Positions 54,453-63,361 of a stretch of DNA of 64,000 nt are shown one piece after another (position 1 is the first letter of the stretch; each line of letters starts with the position of its first letter). Under the pieces are notes generated by a model. It was not told the origin of the DNA. It did no database searches and worked only from the letters and a program-made list of their open reading frames with translations. A program made the translations under genes and the position numbers. The stretch comes from Halopolyspora algeriensis (GTDB lineage Bacteria > Actinomycetota > Actinomycetes > Mycobacteriales > Pseudonocardiaceae), in assembly GCF_003337235.1 (NCBI RefSeq), contig NZ_QPJC01000005.1, forward strand, positions 1 to 64,000. The letters run 5' to 3'.

Positions 54453-54517
54453 GGTTCACTATTCTGAACAGCACAGGATCGTTCGTCAAGTCGAACGAAT
54501 TGATCGCTAAACCGAAC
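54433..54517. promoter_or_regulatory. Array of four GTTCR-N6-YGAAC operators between azlC and the XRE/cupin gene
   Basis: Four inverted repeats share 5-bp arms and a 6-base spacer: 54433-54448 (GTTCG/CGAAC), 54454-54469 (GTTCA/TGAAC), 54481-54496 (GTTCG/CGAAC; arms extend to 7 bp) and 54502-54517 (GATCG/CGAAC, one mismatch). Centres are 21, 27 and 21 bp apart, so they form two pairs each two helical turns apart. The second and third sites cover the azlC minus-10 and minus-35. Confidence 0.8.
54461..54489 (-). promoter_or_regulatory. Promoter of azlCD
   Basis: On minus TTGACG (54489-54484), 17-base spacer, CAGAAT (54466-54461). RNA would start near 54454, two bases before the azlC ATG, giving a leaderless or nearly leaderless mRNA. 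Confidence 0.6.
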
Positions 54518-54532
54518 GATGGTCGAGCAGTG

Positions 54533-55108
54533 ATGAGCGAAGCCGACGCGGATCCCGGCAGATCCGCCCCGCTGGACATCATCGCCGAGTCGCTACGCCG
54601 GGAGCGCGACCGCGCCGGGGTGTCCCTGTCCGAACTGGCCAAACGAGCCGGGGTGGCCAAGTCGACCCTGTCCCAGCTCGAGGCCGGCAGCGGCAACCCC
54701 AGTATCGAGACCCTGTGGGCGCTGGGAGTGGCACTCGGCGTTCCCTTCAGCAGGCTCGTCGATCCACCCACGCCCCAGGTGCGGGTCATCCGCTCCGGTC
54801 AGGCGTCTCTGGTCCGGTCGGAGCAGTCCCCGTTCGCCGCAGCGTTGCTTTCGGCATGCCCCTCGGGCGCGCGGCGGGATCTGCACCTGCTGACGCTGGA
54901 ACCCGGAGGCGTCCGGCATGCCACGGCACACCTTCCCGGGACCGTCGAGCACACGATCGTCACCGCGGGAAGGATGCGCACCGGTCCGGAGGAGAACCCC
55001 GTCGAACTCGGCCCGGGCGACTACGTCTCCTTCTCCGGCAACGTGCCGCACCTGTACGAGGCGCTGGAGCCCGGCACCACGGCCGTCCTGGTCATGGAGC
55101 ACGCCTGA
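54533..55108 (+). CDS. XRE-family regulator with C-terminal cupin domain
   Basis: A 191-aa regulator: HTH at about residues 16-72 (IIAESLRRERDRAGVSLSELAKRAGVAKSTLSQLEAGSGNPSIETLW) and a cupin ligand domain at about 90-190 (GGVRHATAHLPGTVEHTIVTAGRM, ELGPGDYVSFSGNVPHLYEAL). This architecture usually senses a small molecule. ATG at 54533 (an in-frame GTG directly precedes it). Divergent from azlCD across four operators, so it very likely represses azlCD and itself and responds to an amino acid-like ligand (inference). Confidence 0.9.
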   Translation: MSEADADPGRSAPLDIIAESLRRERDRAGVSLSELAKRAGVAKSTLSQLEAGSGNPSIETLWALGVALGVPFSRLVDPPTPQVRVIRSGQASLVRSEQSPFAAALLSACPSGARRDLHLLTLEPGGVRHATAHLPGTVEHTIVTAGRMRTGPEENPVELGPGDYVSFSGNVPHLYEALEPGTTAVLVMEHA

Positions 55109-55276
55109 GCCCGCTCGGACTTCATTCCTGCCGGATCGAACGGCCACCAGGCGAAGGGCGAACTCCGCTCGGCGAACTGACCGACGACCCGACCGCGCGA
55201 TTCCCGAGCCGAGCAGCGGGCGCCCGGACGAACATGTCGCCCGCGAACGCCCGCTCGCATCACCGGCCGCGCTGAA

Positions 55277-56200
55277 TCACCATCCGCGTTGGGCGTAGTG
55301 CTGCCCCTCCGGCAGATCCTCGACGTTGATCCCGACCATGGCCTCACCGAGTCCGCGCGAGACCTTGGCGACCACGTCCGGGTCGTCGTAGAAGGTGGTG
55401 GCCTTGACGATGGCCTCGGCACGGCGCGCCGGGTCGCCGGACTTGAAGATCCCGGACCCCACGAACACGCCCTCGGCTCCGAGCCTGCGCATCATCGCCG
55501 CATCGGCCGGGGTGGCGATACCGCCGGCGGTGAACAGCACGACCGGCAGCTTGCCCGTTTCGGCAACCTCCCGCACGAGCTCCACCGGCACCCGGTGCTC
55601 CTTGGCCGCCGCATACAACTCGTCGCTTTCCAGCACCGACAACTGCCGCATCTCCGCGCGGATCCGGCGCATGTGCCGGGTGGCCTCGACGACGTTACCG
55701 GTGCCCGCCTCACCCTTGGAGCGGATCATGGCCGCACCTTCGGAGATGCGCCGCAGCGCCTCACCGAGATTGGTGGCGCCGCACACGAACGGCACGGTGA
55801 ACGGCCACTTGTCGATGTGGTTGGCCTCGTCGGCGGGCGTGAGCACCTCGGACTCGTCGATGTAGTCGACACCGACCGACTGCAGCACCTGGGCCTCGAC
55901 GAAATGCCCGATGCGGGCCTTGGCCATCACCGGGATCGACACGGACTCCACGATGCGCTCGATCATGTCCGGATCCGACATGCGCGCCACACCACCCTGT
56001 GACCGGATGTCGGCGGGCACCCGCTCCAGAGCCATCACGGCCACAGCGCCGGCTTCTTCGGCGATCGCGGCCTGCTGCGGAGTCACCACATCCATGATCA
56101 CTCCGCCCTTGAGCATCTCGGCCATGCCGCGTTTCACCCCATCGGTGCCGGTCACAGCGCCGCGGGCGGTGTTGTTGGCTGGGGTGGGGCCGGTAGTCAC
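55277..56200 (-). CDS. pdxS: Pyridoxal 5'-phosphate synthase synthase subunit PdxS
   Basis: Builds PLP from ribose 5-phosphate, glyceraldehyde 3-phosphate and ammonia. 307 aa with GGVIMDVV, the Schiff-base Lys94 in [28 protein letters not shown], and the second lysine in [18 protein letters not shown] at 56200 with AAAGG upstream. It lies apart from pdxT, with azlCD and a regulator between. Confidence 0.96.
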   Translation of the reverse strand: MTTGPTPANNTARGAVTGTDGVKRGMAEMLKGGVIMDVVTPQQAAIAEEAGAVAVMALERVPADIRSQGGVARMSDPDMIERIVESVSIPVMAKARIGHFVEAQVLQSVGVDYIDESEVLTPADEANHIDKWPFTVPFVCGATNLGEALRRISEGAAMIRSKGEAGTGNVVEATRHMRRIRAEMRQLSVLESDELYAAAKEHRVPVELVREVAETGKLPVVLFTAGGIATPADAAMMRRLGAEGVFVGSGIFKSGDPARRAEAIVKATTFYDDPDVVAKVSRGLGEAMVGINVEDLPEGQHYAQRGW

Positions 56201-56537
56201 GTTCGACCTTTCCTCTCCGTCATCGGTAGCCGGTCACTGGCGACGCAGTCACCGGTAGCGCACTGGTGGCGCAGTCATCGAGATCGCGGGCATCGGCGCT
56301 GCCGAGCAGAGCAGCGCATCTCTGCCGCATGACCAGCTTACGAGCGAAGTGGCCCTTTCCCACGGTCCACTGCGGGGGTTTTCGAGTAGGCCACTTGGGC
56401 ATCGAGCACGGTCCGCACCGGCCTCACCGGGAACACTTGCCCACTTCCGGCGAGGAACGCTCTTGCACGACTCGCCCGAGCGGTGTGTGATCGGTGGCAC
56501 AATCCTGGTGGACAGCGGGACCGGGTCGGGGGCACTC
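56201..56537. other. Divergent intergenic region between pdxS and the EF-G paralogue
   Basis: 337 bases without a gene. On the left are two 17-base direct repeats, 56235-56251 and 56261-56277 (15 of 17 identical, 26 bases apart). In the centre is an inverted repeat AAGTGGCC (56347-56354) / GGCCACTT (56389-56396) with a 34-base spacer. A TAAGCT at 56340-56335 on minus could be the pdxS minus-10. Confidence 0.5.
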
Positions 56538-58658
56538 ATGGGCAGCAAGCACAGCAGCAACGGCGGCGGAAACCACGCGGCACCGGCTCCCGCGGACCCG
56601 ACCGCCATTCGCAATGTCGCACTCGTCGGCCCTTCCGCTTCGGGCAAGACCACCCTGGTCGAAGCACTGCTTGCGGCCACGGCGACAACCGGCAGGCGTG
56701 GCTCGGTCACCGAGGGCACCACGGTCTGCGACCACGAGCCCGCGGCGATCGAGCAACAGCGGTCGGTCTGCATCGGGGTGGCGCCGCTGCAGCACGACAC
56801 CACCAAGATCAACCTGATCGACACCCCCGGATATGCCGACTTCATCGGTGAGGTCCGGGCCGGGCTGCGCGCGGCGGATGCGGCCCTGTTCGTCATCGCC
56901 GCCGCCGAGGGCATCGATGCCGCCACGCGAACCCTCTGGCACGAGTGCGCACGCGTGGCCATGCCCCGGGCCGTGGTGCTCTCCCGTCTCGATCAACCCC
57001 GTGCGGATGTCGATGCCGCGATCGCGGCGTGCCAGGAGGCCTTCGGAGCGGGCGTCCTGCCGCTGTATCTGCCACACGAGGGCGGCACTTCCCGTGCGGA
57101 CGGTGGGGCGCAGGGCCTGCTCGGAGTGCTGACCGGCAGCGCCGAGGACGCTCCCGCGGACACGAGTGCCGCCGCGGACGGGGAACGCATGCGGGAGCGG
57201 CTCGACACGGCCCGCGACGAACTCATCGAGGGCATCATCGCCGAGAGCGAGGACGAGACCCTGATGGACAGCTACCTCGCGGGCGAGGTGATCGAGGAGG
57301 ACACGCTCATCCGGGACCTGGAGTCGGCCGTGGCCCGCGGTGGTCTGCATCCGGTCCTGTCGGTGTGTTCCGAGACGGGGCTCGGCCTGAGTGCCCTCCT
57401 GGACGGGATCGTCCGCGGATTTCCCTCGCCGCTGGAGCACGCACCGGTGGAGTTCACCGACCCGCAGGGCCGGAATCCGCGAATCCTGCCGCCCGATCCC
57501 ACAGGTACGCTCGCCGCCGAGGTGGTGCACACCTCGGTCGATTCCTATGTCGGGCGTGTCTCGCTGCTGCGGGTCTTCTCCGGCACGATGCTGCCGGAAC
57601 GGCCGGTGCACGTGTCCGGGCACGGCATGGCCGAGCGGGGCCACCCCGATCACGACGAGAACGAGCGCGTCGCCCACCTCTACTCCCCGCTGGGGGCGAA
57701 CCTGCGTGACGTACCGCGCTGTGTCGCGGGCGACGTGTGCGCGGTGACCAAGCTCGCCTCGGCCGAGACCGGCGACACCGTCTCCGATCCGGCCGACCCG
57801 CTGCTGCTGGCGCCGTGGCCGATGCCGGAGCCACTGCTGCCGATCGCGGTCGTCGCCCGCACCCGCAGCGATGACGACGCGCTGGCCCGCAACCTGAACC
57901 GGCTCATCGCCACCGATCCCGCGCTGCGGCTGGACCGGGCCACCGAGACACATCAGACGGTGCTGTGGTGCATGGGCGAGGCACACGCCGATGTGGTCCT
58001 GCAGCGCCTGCGCGAGGGAGGTGCCGAGGTCGGTACCGAACCGGTGCGGGTACCGCTGCGTCAGACCTTTGCCGGCCCGGCCCGGGGTCACGGCCGCCAC
58101 GTCAAGCAGTCCGGTGGGCACGGTCAGTACGCCGTATGCGATATCGAGGTGGAGCCGTTGCCCCGGGGTTCGGGGGTGGAATTCGCCGACCGGATCGTCG
58201 GCGGGGCGATTCCTCGCCCGTTCGTCTCCAGCGTGGAAAAGGGTGTGCGGCAGCAACTCGACAAGGGCCTGGACGCCGGATGCCCCATCGCGGACGTGCG
58301 GGTGACGCTGGTGGACGGCAAGACGCACAGCGTCGACTCCTCCGACGCGGCCTTCCAGACGGCCGGGGCGCTGGCTCTGAAAGCAGCCGCCGAGCAGGCG
58401 GGCCTGGTCACTTTGGAGCCGGTGGACGAGGTGGCCGTACACATCCCGGACGAACATCTCGGGGCGGTGCTGGGCGATCTGTCCAGCCGCCGCGGCAAAG
58501 TCGTCGGCACCGAGCCGGAGGATGTCGGCTGGACCGTTGTGCGCGCGCACGTGCCCGCCGGCGAACTCGCCCGCTACGCGGTCAATGTGCGCTCGCTCAG
58601 CTCGGGCAGCGCCAGCTTCACCCGCGCCTTCAACCACTACGACCCGATGCCCGGCTGA
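56538..58658 (+). CDS. EF-G-like GTPase (FusA2/EF-G2 type)
   Basis: A 706-aa translational-GTPase-family protein, distinct from canonical EF-G. The G domain has G1 GPSASGKTTL at 31-40 (instead of AHVDHGKTT), G3 DTPGYADF at 95-102, and a degenerate G4 SRLD at 149-152 where NKxD is expected. Domains II-V follow, with [36 protein letters not shown] (domain IV) and the C-terminal RRGKVVGTEPEDVGWTVVRAHVP. Resembles the EF-G2 group of actinobacteria (Rv0120c in M. tuberculosis). ATG at 56538; a GTG at 56508 is an alternative. Role unknown; not a fusA duplicate in an rpsL cluster. Confidence 0.88.
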   Translation: MGSKHSSNGGGNHAAPAPADPTAIRNVALVGPSASGKTTLVEALLAATATTGRRGSVTEGTTVCDHEPAAIEQQRSVCIGVAPLQHDTTKINLIDTPGYADFIGEVRAGLRAADAALFVIAAAEGIDAATRTLWHECARVAMPRAVVLSRLDQPRADVDAAIAACQEAFGAGVLPLYLPHEGGTSRADGGAQGLLGVLTGSAEDAPADTSAAADGERMRERLDTARDELIEGIIAESEDETLMDSYLAGEVIEEDTLIRDLESAVARGGLHPVLSVCSETGLGLSALLDGIVRGFPSPLEHAPVEFTDPQGRNPRILPPDPTGTLAAEVVHTSVDSYVGRVSLLRVFSGTMLPERPVHVSGHGMAERGHPDHDENERVAHLYSPLGANLRDVPRCVAGDVCAVTKLASAETGDTVSDPADPLLLAPWPMPEPLLPIAVVARTRSDDDALARNLNRLIATDPALRLDRATETHQTVLWCMGEAHADVVLQRLREGGAEVGTEPVRVPLRQTFAGPARGHGRHVKQSGGHGQYAVCDIEVEPLPRGSGVEFADRIVGGAIPRPFVSSVEKGVRQQLDKGLDAGCPIADVRVTLVDGKTHSVDSSDAAFQTAGALALKAAAEQAGLVTLEPVDEVAVHIPDEHLGAVLGDLSSRRGKVVGTEPEDVGWTVVRAHVPAGELARYAVNVRSLSSGSASFTRAFNHYDPMPG

Positions 58659-58745
58659 GCGGACTCGCGAAAGCTGCCCGATCCGGGAAGTCGACGAGGT
58701 GACCCGTCGAAAGCCCAGTCGCTCCCGACCGACAGTGTGGCTTGC

Positions 58746-58955
58746 CTAGCCGTACAGGCCACGACGCTCGACTTCGGCCATCAGGGCATACTGCTCCGCC
58801 AAAGCCCGGCGCACCACCGCCTCGCACTCGCGGACTTCCGCGAGAAGCTCGTCGTCCGAGCAGGCTGCCGGTGTCCGCACACTCGACATTTCGGCGGGGT
58901 CCGACTCGCAGGGATCCGTCCGGAGAAGAGCCAACTCTGGTTTCATGTCTTTCAT
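58746..58955 (-). pseudogene. N-terminal fragment of a DUF222/HNH-endonuclease-type protein
   Basis: A 69-aa frame ending ACSDDELLAEVRECEAVVRRALAEQYALMAEVERRGLYG. This matches the beginning of DUF222 (13E12-repeat family) proteins, which normally continue for several hundred residues to an HNH nuclease domain. Here a TAG follows directly after the GLYG, and the next gene, convergent, begins within 90 bases, so the rest is absent. It is either a decayed remnant or a small stand-alone domain. ATG at 58955 (or 58946) has no strong SD. Confidence 0.6.
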
Positions 58956-59085
58956 TCTCGACACTCGAACACCAGTTCGCCATGACACGATCAGGTGTTC
59001 CTGTCCGCCGACGCATCCCTGGACCGGCAGGCCACAGTCACAGCTTGTGGATGTGGAGAGGCCCCGAGAGTGTCGTCTCTCCGGC

Positions 59086-59694
59086 TCACCCCGGTGTGCG
59101 GCTCGCGAGCTGGACGGCACGCAGGCGCTGGCCGATGGTGAGGATCGAGAGCACCACCAACGCCCACACGGCGATATCGAGCACGTAAGGCACGCCCAGG
59201 CCGTGCAGGCCCACCCCCGTGAGCACGAGGACGAACCGTTGCGCACGCTCGGCCATCCCCCCGTCGGCGCGGAGACCGTGCGCCTCGGCCCGAGCCTTCA
59301 CATAGGAGATCACCTGGGCGCTCACCAGGCAGATCAGCAGGCCCAGCCCCCGCACGGGGTGGTCGGCAACCACCAGGGCCCACCACATCAACGAACCGAA
59401 CAGGACACCGTCGGCGATACGGTCACAACTGGCGTCGAGGACCGCGCCGAACTCGCTGGCCTTTCCGCCCGCCCGAGCCATGGCCCCGTCGAGCAGGTCG
59501 AACAGCAGAAAGAACGTGACCACCACGGTGCCGACGAACAGACACCCTCGGGGAAAGAACCACAGCGCCGTGGCGACACTGGCCACCGTTCCGACCACCG
59601 TCACGGCGTTCGGGGACAGCCCACGCCGTACCAACCACGCACCGATCGGATCGCTGACCCGCGAAAAAGCAGTTCGTGCGAAAACGTTGAGCAT
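59086..59694 (-). CDS. pgsA: CDP-alcohol phosphatidyltransferase, phosphatidylinositol-phosphate synthase type
   Basis: A membrane enzyme joining CDP-diacylglycerol to a polar alcohol. 202 aa with about six helices and the complete signature DG-X2-AR-X8-G-X3-D-X3-D at Asp69 to Asp91 (DLLDGAMARAGGKASEFGAVLDASCD). By position beside HIT and thrS it corresponds to pgsA1 (Rv2612c) of M. tuberculosis, the phosphatidylinositol phosphate synthase. The usual downstream acyltransferase and pimA mannosyltransferase genes are absent here. ATG start. Alcohol specificity is inferred from synteny. Confidence 0.88.
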   Translation of the reverse strand: MLNVFARTAFSRVSDPIGAWLVRRGLSPNAVTVVGTVASVATALWFFPRGCLFVGTVVVTFFLLFDLLDGAMARAGGKASEFGAVLDASCDRIADGVLFGSLMWWALVVADHPVRGLGLLICLVSAQVISYVKARAEAHGLRADGGMAERAQRFVLVLTGVGLHGLGVPYVLDIAVWALVVLSILTIGQRLRAVQLASRTPG

Positions 59695-59864
59695 CGTGCG
59701 AAGCGCCCGTCACCCGTACACCGTCTGTGCTGTAACACCGTCCGTACCCGTGGCAGCAGCCTAGCCGCCGGAGATCACAGCCCCGGATGCGGTCCTGCGA
59801 ACCATGTTCACGTGCTCGCGCGCACACCTCCTGCAGTGGCCTTCGGCACAGCGGGAGCAACAGC

Positions 59865-59891
59865 GGGAATGGTTGAAATTTCAACGTGGTT
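59865..59891 (+). promoter_or_regulatory. SigR/SigH-like promoter of yceI
   Basis: GGGAAT (59865-59870), 18-base spacer, GTT (59889-59891): exactly the GGGAAT-N18-GTT pattern of the redox-stress sigma factor SigR in Streptomyces and its relatives. RNA would start near 59898, about 35 bases before the ATG. Confidence 0.6.
59872..59885 (+). promoter_or_regulatory. Perfect palindrome in the yceI promoter spacer
   Basis: GTTGAAATTTCAAC is a perfect 14-bp palindrome and lies entirely between the two promoter elements. A repressor bound there, for example of the MarR type, would block RNA polymerase. Confidence 0.65.
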
Positions 59892-59931
59892 CTCCCCGCC
59901 GGAAAGACATCGATCCGCAAGGAGGTCCCTG

Positions 59932-60471
59932 ATGACCGCTACCACCCAGATTCCCGATTACGTCACCGGAACGTGGGACATCGACGCAGTACACTCCGAG
60001 CTCGCGTTCACACTGCGCCACATGGGGGTCGGCAAGTCGCGGGGCCGCTTCGACAAGTTCGAGGGTCAGATCGTCACCGCCGAGAACCCGCTGGAGTCCT
60101 CGGTGACCGCGACCATCGACGCCGCCTCGATCAACACCGGCCAGAGCGACCGTGATGCCCACGTGCGCAACGCCGACTTCCTCGACGTCGACAACCACCC
60201 GACGCTGACGTTCCGCTCCACCGCCATCCGCCCCGACGGCGACGACTGGATCATCGACGGTGAGTTGACTCTGCACGGAGTGACCAAGCCGGTCTCCCTG
60301 GCCACCGAACTCGGTGGCTTCACCGACGACGGCCAGGGCGGCAAGCTGCTCGGCCTCTCGGCAAGCACGACCATCAAGCGCACCGACTTCGGCGTCGGCC
60401 CCGAGGGCGGTGCCATGCTCGGCGAGAAGGTCACGATCACACTCGACATCGAGGCCACGCTGCGCGGCTGA
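59932..60471 (+). CDS. YceI-family lipocalin-like protein
   Basis: A 179-aa beta-barrel protein of the YceI family (isoprenoid/lipid-binding fold), beginning YVTGTWDIDAVHSELAFTLRHMGVGKSRGRFDKFEG and containing NHPTLTFRS and LTLHGVTKPVSL. There is no signal peptide, so it acts in the cytoplasm, as in many actinobacterial members. ATG with an excellent AAGGAGGT five bases upstream. It is controlled by the SigR-like promoter and palindrome. A role in oxidative or lipid stress is inferred from the promoter, not proven. Confidence 0.92.
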   Translation: MTATTQIPDYVTGTWDIDAVHSELAFTLRHMGVGKSRGRFDKFEGQIVTAENPLESSVTATIDAASINTGQSDRDAHVRNADFLDVDNHPTLTFRSTAIRPDGDDWIIDGELTLHGVTKPVSLATELGGFTDDGQGGKLLGLSASTTIKRTDFGVGPEGGAMLGEKVTITLDIEATLRG

Positions 60472-60490
60472 CCGCGCCGGACGAGCGAGC

Positions 60491-60532
60491 GCCCCGGCTG
60501 CTTTGCGGAACTCCACCGAAAGCAGCCGGGGC
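60491..60532. terminator. Strong bidirectional terminator between yceI and the HIT gene
   Basis: GCCCCGGCTGCTTT (60491-60504) and AAAGCAGCCGGGGC (60519-60532) form a perfect 14-bp stem with a 14-base loop. On plus it is followed by GTTTGCTGTTT, a weak U-rich tail. It ends both convergent genes. Confidence 0.9.
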
Positions 60533-60549
60533 GTTTGCTGTTTCCGAGG

Positions 60550-61197
60550 CTATTCCAGTCGTTGCCACGCGTCGGCGAGCAGCCGGCGAGTGTCACCCAG
60601 CAACTGCGGCAGCACCCGGGTGTGGCCGATCACCGGCATGAAGTTCGAGTCGCCGCCCCAGCGCGGAACCACATGCTGGTGCAGGTGTGCGGCGATGCCG
60701 GCACCGGCGACCGGCCCCTGGTTGAGGCCGATGTTGAATCCGTGCGGCGCCGAGACGCTCCGGATCACGCGCATGGCCCGCTGCGTGAACTCGGCCACCG
60801 CAACGGTTTCCGGTGCCGTCAGATCGGTGTAGTCGGCCACGTGGCGATACGGCAGCACCATGAGATGGCCGGGGTTGTACGGGTACAGGTTGAGCACCGC
60901 GAAAACCTGCTCGTCGCGGGCCACGATGAGCGTCTCGTCGTCGGACTGCTGCCCTTCGAGCAGGCGGCAGAAGGGGCAGCCGTCGCTGTTTTCCCCTTCC
61001 GGCTTGTTCTCACCCTGGATGTAGGACATGCGGTGCGGTGTCCACAGGCGCTGCAACGCATCGGGAACGCCGATGCCCTGCTGCTCGGAGAGCTCGCCAC
61101 CACCCGCGGCCGGAATGTCCGCCCCGGGGGCCGCTTGCTGCGCACTGTCCGAAAGCGTCTCTCCCGAATCGGGTCCCGAGTCGTACCGATCCGTCAC
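60550..61197 (-). CDS. HIT-domain nucleotide hydrolase/transferase
   Basis: A histidine-triad protein of 215 aa. The catalytic HLHQHVVP is at 171-178, with the upstream [17 protein letters not shown] signature. CPFC at 74-77 suggests a zinc site as in Rv2613c-type AP4A phosphorylase or related enzymes. The first 60 residues are variable and partly disordered. The GTG at 61197 overlaps the thrS stop (GTGA), so it is translated with thrS. Substrate (Ap4A or another nucleotide) unproven. Confidence 0.88.
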   Translation of the reverse strand: MTDRYDSGPDSGETLSDSAQQAAPGADIPAAGGGELSEQQGIGVPDALQRLWTPHRMSYIQGENKPEGENSDGCPFCRLLEGQQSDDETLIVARDEQVFAVLNLYPYNPGHLMVLPYRHVADYTDLTAPETVAVAEFTQRAMRVIRSVSAPHGFNIGLNQGPVAGAGIAAHLHQHVVPRWGGDSNFMPVIGHTRVLPQLLGDTRRLLADAWQRLE

Positions 61198-63284
61198 GCC
61201 AGCTCCGCCTCGAAGGTCTCCGCCGTCGGCGAGGCGTTTTCCCGGCGGCCGACCCATCGGGTCAGCGCCTCCACCGCGCGGTCGGTCGCCACGCCGTTGA
61301 TCTGCGTGCCGTCCCGGAACCGGAACGACACCGCACCGGCCTCGACGTCCTTACCGCCGGCCAGCAACAGGAACGGCACCTTCTGCGTGGTGTGGTTGCG
61401 GATCTTCTTCTGCATCCGGTCGTCGCTGCTGTCGACCTCGACGCGCACGCCTTTCGCCCGCAACGCCCGGGCCACCTGCTGCAGGTGCTCGTCGTGCTCG
61501 TCGGCGATCGGGATCCCCACGGCCTGCACCGGCGCCAGCCAGGCCGGGAAGGCACCTGCGTAGTGCTCGGTGAGCACGCCGAAGAACCGCTCGATGGAGC
61601 CGAACAGCGCGCGGTGGATCATCACCGGCTGCTGCTTGGACCCGTCGGAGGCGGTGTACTCCAGCCCGAACCGCTTCGGCTGGTTGAAGTCGAGCTGGAT
61701 GGTGGACATCTGCCACGACCGCCCGAGCGCGTCCTTGGCCTGCACGGAGATCTTCGGCCCGTAGTACGCCGCGCCGCCGGGGTCGGGCACCAGCTCGAGC
61801 CCGGAGTCCTCCGCAGCCCGGCGCAGCGTCTCGGTCGCGTCCTCCCACTCCTGCTCCTCGCCGATGAACTTCGGCGAGTCGTCCCGCGTGGACAGCTCGA
61901 GGTAGAAGTCGCTCAGTCCGTAGTCGGCCAGCAGGTCGAGCACGAACCACAGCAGCGACCGCAGCTCGCCCGGCATCTGCTCCTTGGTGCAGTAGATGTG
62001 CGAGTCGTCCATGGACAACCCGCGGACCCTGGTGAGCCCGTGCACCACACCGGACTTCTCGTACCGGTACACGGTGCCGAACTCGAACAACCGCAACGGC
62101 AGCTCACGATAGGACCTGCCGCGCGACCGGAAGATCAGGTTGTGCATCGGGCAGTTCATGGCCTTGAGGTAGTAGTCCTCACCCTCGAAGGCCAACGGCG
62201 GGAACATCGTGTCCGCGTAGTAAGGCAGGTGACCGGAGGTCTCGAACAGCCCGCCCTTGGTGATGTGCGGCGAGTTGACGAACTCGTAGCCGGCTTCCGC
62301 GTGCCTGCGCCGCGAGTAATCCTCCAGCTCACGACGGATGACACCGCCCTTGGGGTGGAACACCGGCAGTCCGGAGCCGATCTCCTCGGGGAAGGAGAAC
62401 AGGTCCAGCTCGGCCCCGATGCGGCGGTGGTCGCGGCGCTCGGCCTCGGCCAGCCACTCCAGGTGTGCGTCGAGCTGCTCCTTCGACTCCCATGCCGTGC
62501 CGTAGATGCGCTGCAGCTGCCGGTTGTTCTGGTCACCGCGCCAGTAGGCGGCGGCGGTGCGCATCAGCTTGAACGCGGGGATGAAGCGGGTGTGCGGCAC
62601 GTGCGGGCCGCGGCACAGGTCGCCCCAGACGGTCTCGCCGTGGCGGTCGATGTTGTCGTAGACGGTCAGCTCGCCCTCGCCGACCTCCATGACCTCGCTG
62701 GTGTCGACCTCCTCGGAACCGGACTTGAGGCTGACCAGCTCCAGCTTGTACGGCTCGTCGGCCAGCTCGGCCCGGGCCTCCTCGACGGAGCCGAGCCTGC
62801 GGCGGGAGAACTTCTGGCCGGATTTGAGAATCTGCTTCATGCGCTTCTCGAGCGCCTGCAGGTCCTCGGGTGTGAACGGCCGTGCCACGTCGAAGTCGTA
62901 GTAGAAGCCATCGGTGACGGGCGGGCCGATACCCAGCTTGGCGTCGGTGAACAGGTCCTGCACCGCCTGTGCGAGCACGTGCGCGGCCGAGTGCCGAATC
63001 ACACTGCGACCTTCCTCGGAGTGGGCGGGAACGGCCTTCACCTCGACCTCGGAATCCGGTGCCCAGGAAAGGTCACGCAACGCACCATCGGCGTCGCGAA
63101 CCACGACGACGGCCCCCTCGCCCTGGGACGGCAACCCGGCCTCGCGGACGGCGTCGCCGGCCGTAGTGCCTGCCGGGACCTTCACCCGGAAGGCTTGCTG
63201 GGCTTCGGGCGGCGATACGGACACGGTCACTCCTCGACGAAACTGATCTGGGCTTGATGCCTGCACTGATGCCTGCGTGGACAT
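61194..63284 (-). CDS. thrS: Threonyl-tRNA synthetase
   Basis: Class II synthetase, 696 aa. TGS domain near residues 18-85, editing domain with [12 protein letters not shown] (HxxxH) and YYDFD, catalytic domain with motif 1 YEFVNSPHI, the zinc Cys in [11 protein letters not shown], motif 2 [18 protein letters not shown], motif 3 [15 protein letters not shown], and a C-terminal anticodon domain ([24 protein letters not shown]). ATG at 63284; an upstream open frame has no similarity. No T-box-like leader is seen in the 77 bases before the start. Confidence 0.97.
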   Translation of the reverse strand: MSTQASVQASSPDQFRRGVTVSVSPPEAQQAFRVKVPAGTTAGDAVREAGLPSQGEGAVVVVRDADGALRDLSWAPDSEVEVKAVPAHSEEGRSVIRHSAAHVLAQAVQDLFTDAKLGIGPPVTDGFYYDFDVARPFTPEDLQALEKRMKQILKSGQKFSRRRLGSVEEARAELADEPYKLELVSLKSGSEEVDTSEVMEVGEGELTVYDNIDRHGETVWGDLCRGPHVPHTRFIPAFKLMRTAAAYWRGDQNNRQLQRIYGTAWESKEQLDAHLEWLAEAERRDHRRIGAELDLFSFPEEIGSGLPVFHPKGGVIRRELEDYSRRRHAEAGYEFVNSPHITKGGLFETSGHLPYYADTMFPPLAFEGEDYYLKAMNCPMHNLIFRSRGRSYRELPLRLFEFGTVYRYEKSGVVHGLTRVRGLSMDDSHIYCTKEQMPGELRSLLWFVLDLLADYGLSDFYLELSTRDDSPKFIGEEQEWEDATETLRRAAEDSGLELVPDPGGAAYYGPKISVQAKDALGRSWQMSTIQLDFNQPKRFGLEYTASDGSKQQPVMIHRALFGSIERFFGVLTEHYAGAFPAWLAPVQAVGIPIADEHDEHLQQVARALRAKGVRVEVDSSDDRMQKKIRNHTTQKVPFLLLAGGKDVEAGAVSFRFRDGTQINGVATDRAVEALTRWVGRRENASPTAETFEAELA

Positions 63285-63361
63285 GCTCTCGTCCCCGATG
63301 TTATCGGGACTGCTCCCGCTGGTGACACGCATCCCGGATGAAGAAGGTGCGCGAGCAGCGC

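Noticed and set aside
54479-54500. A LexA box in the azlC-regulator region
   Set aside because: The arms are GTTCG...CGAAC, the reverse order of the LexA half sites (CGAAC...GTTCG), with a 6-base spacer; it belongs to the XRE/cupin operator array instead.
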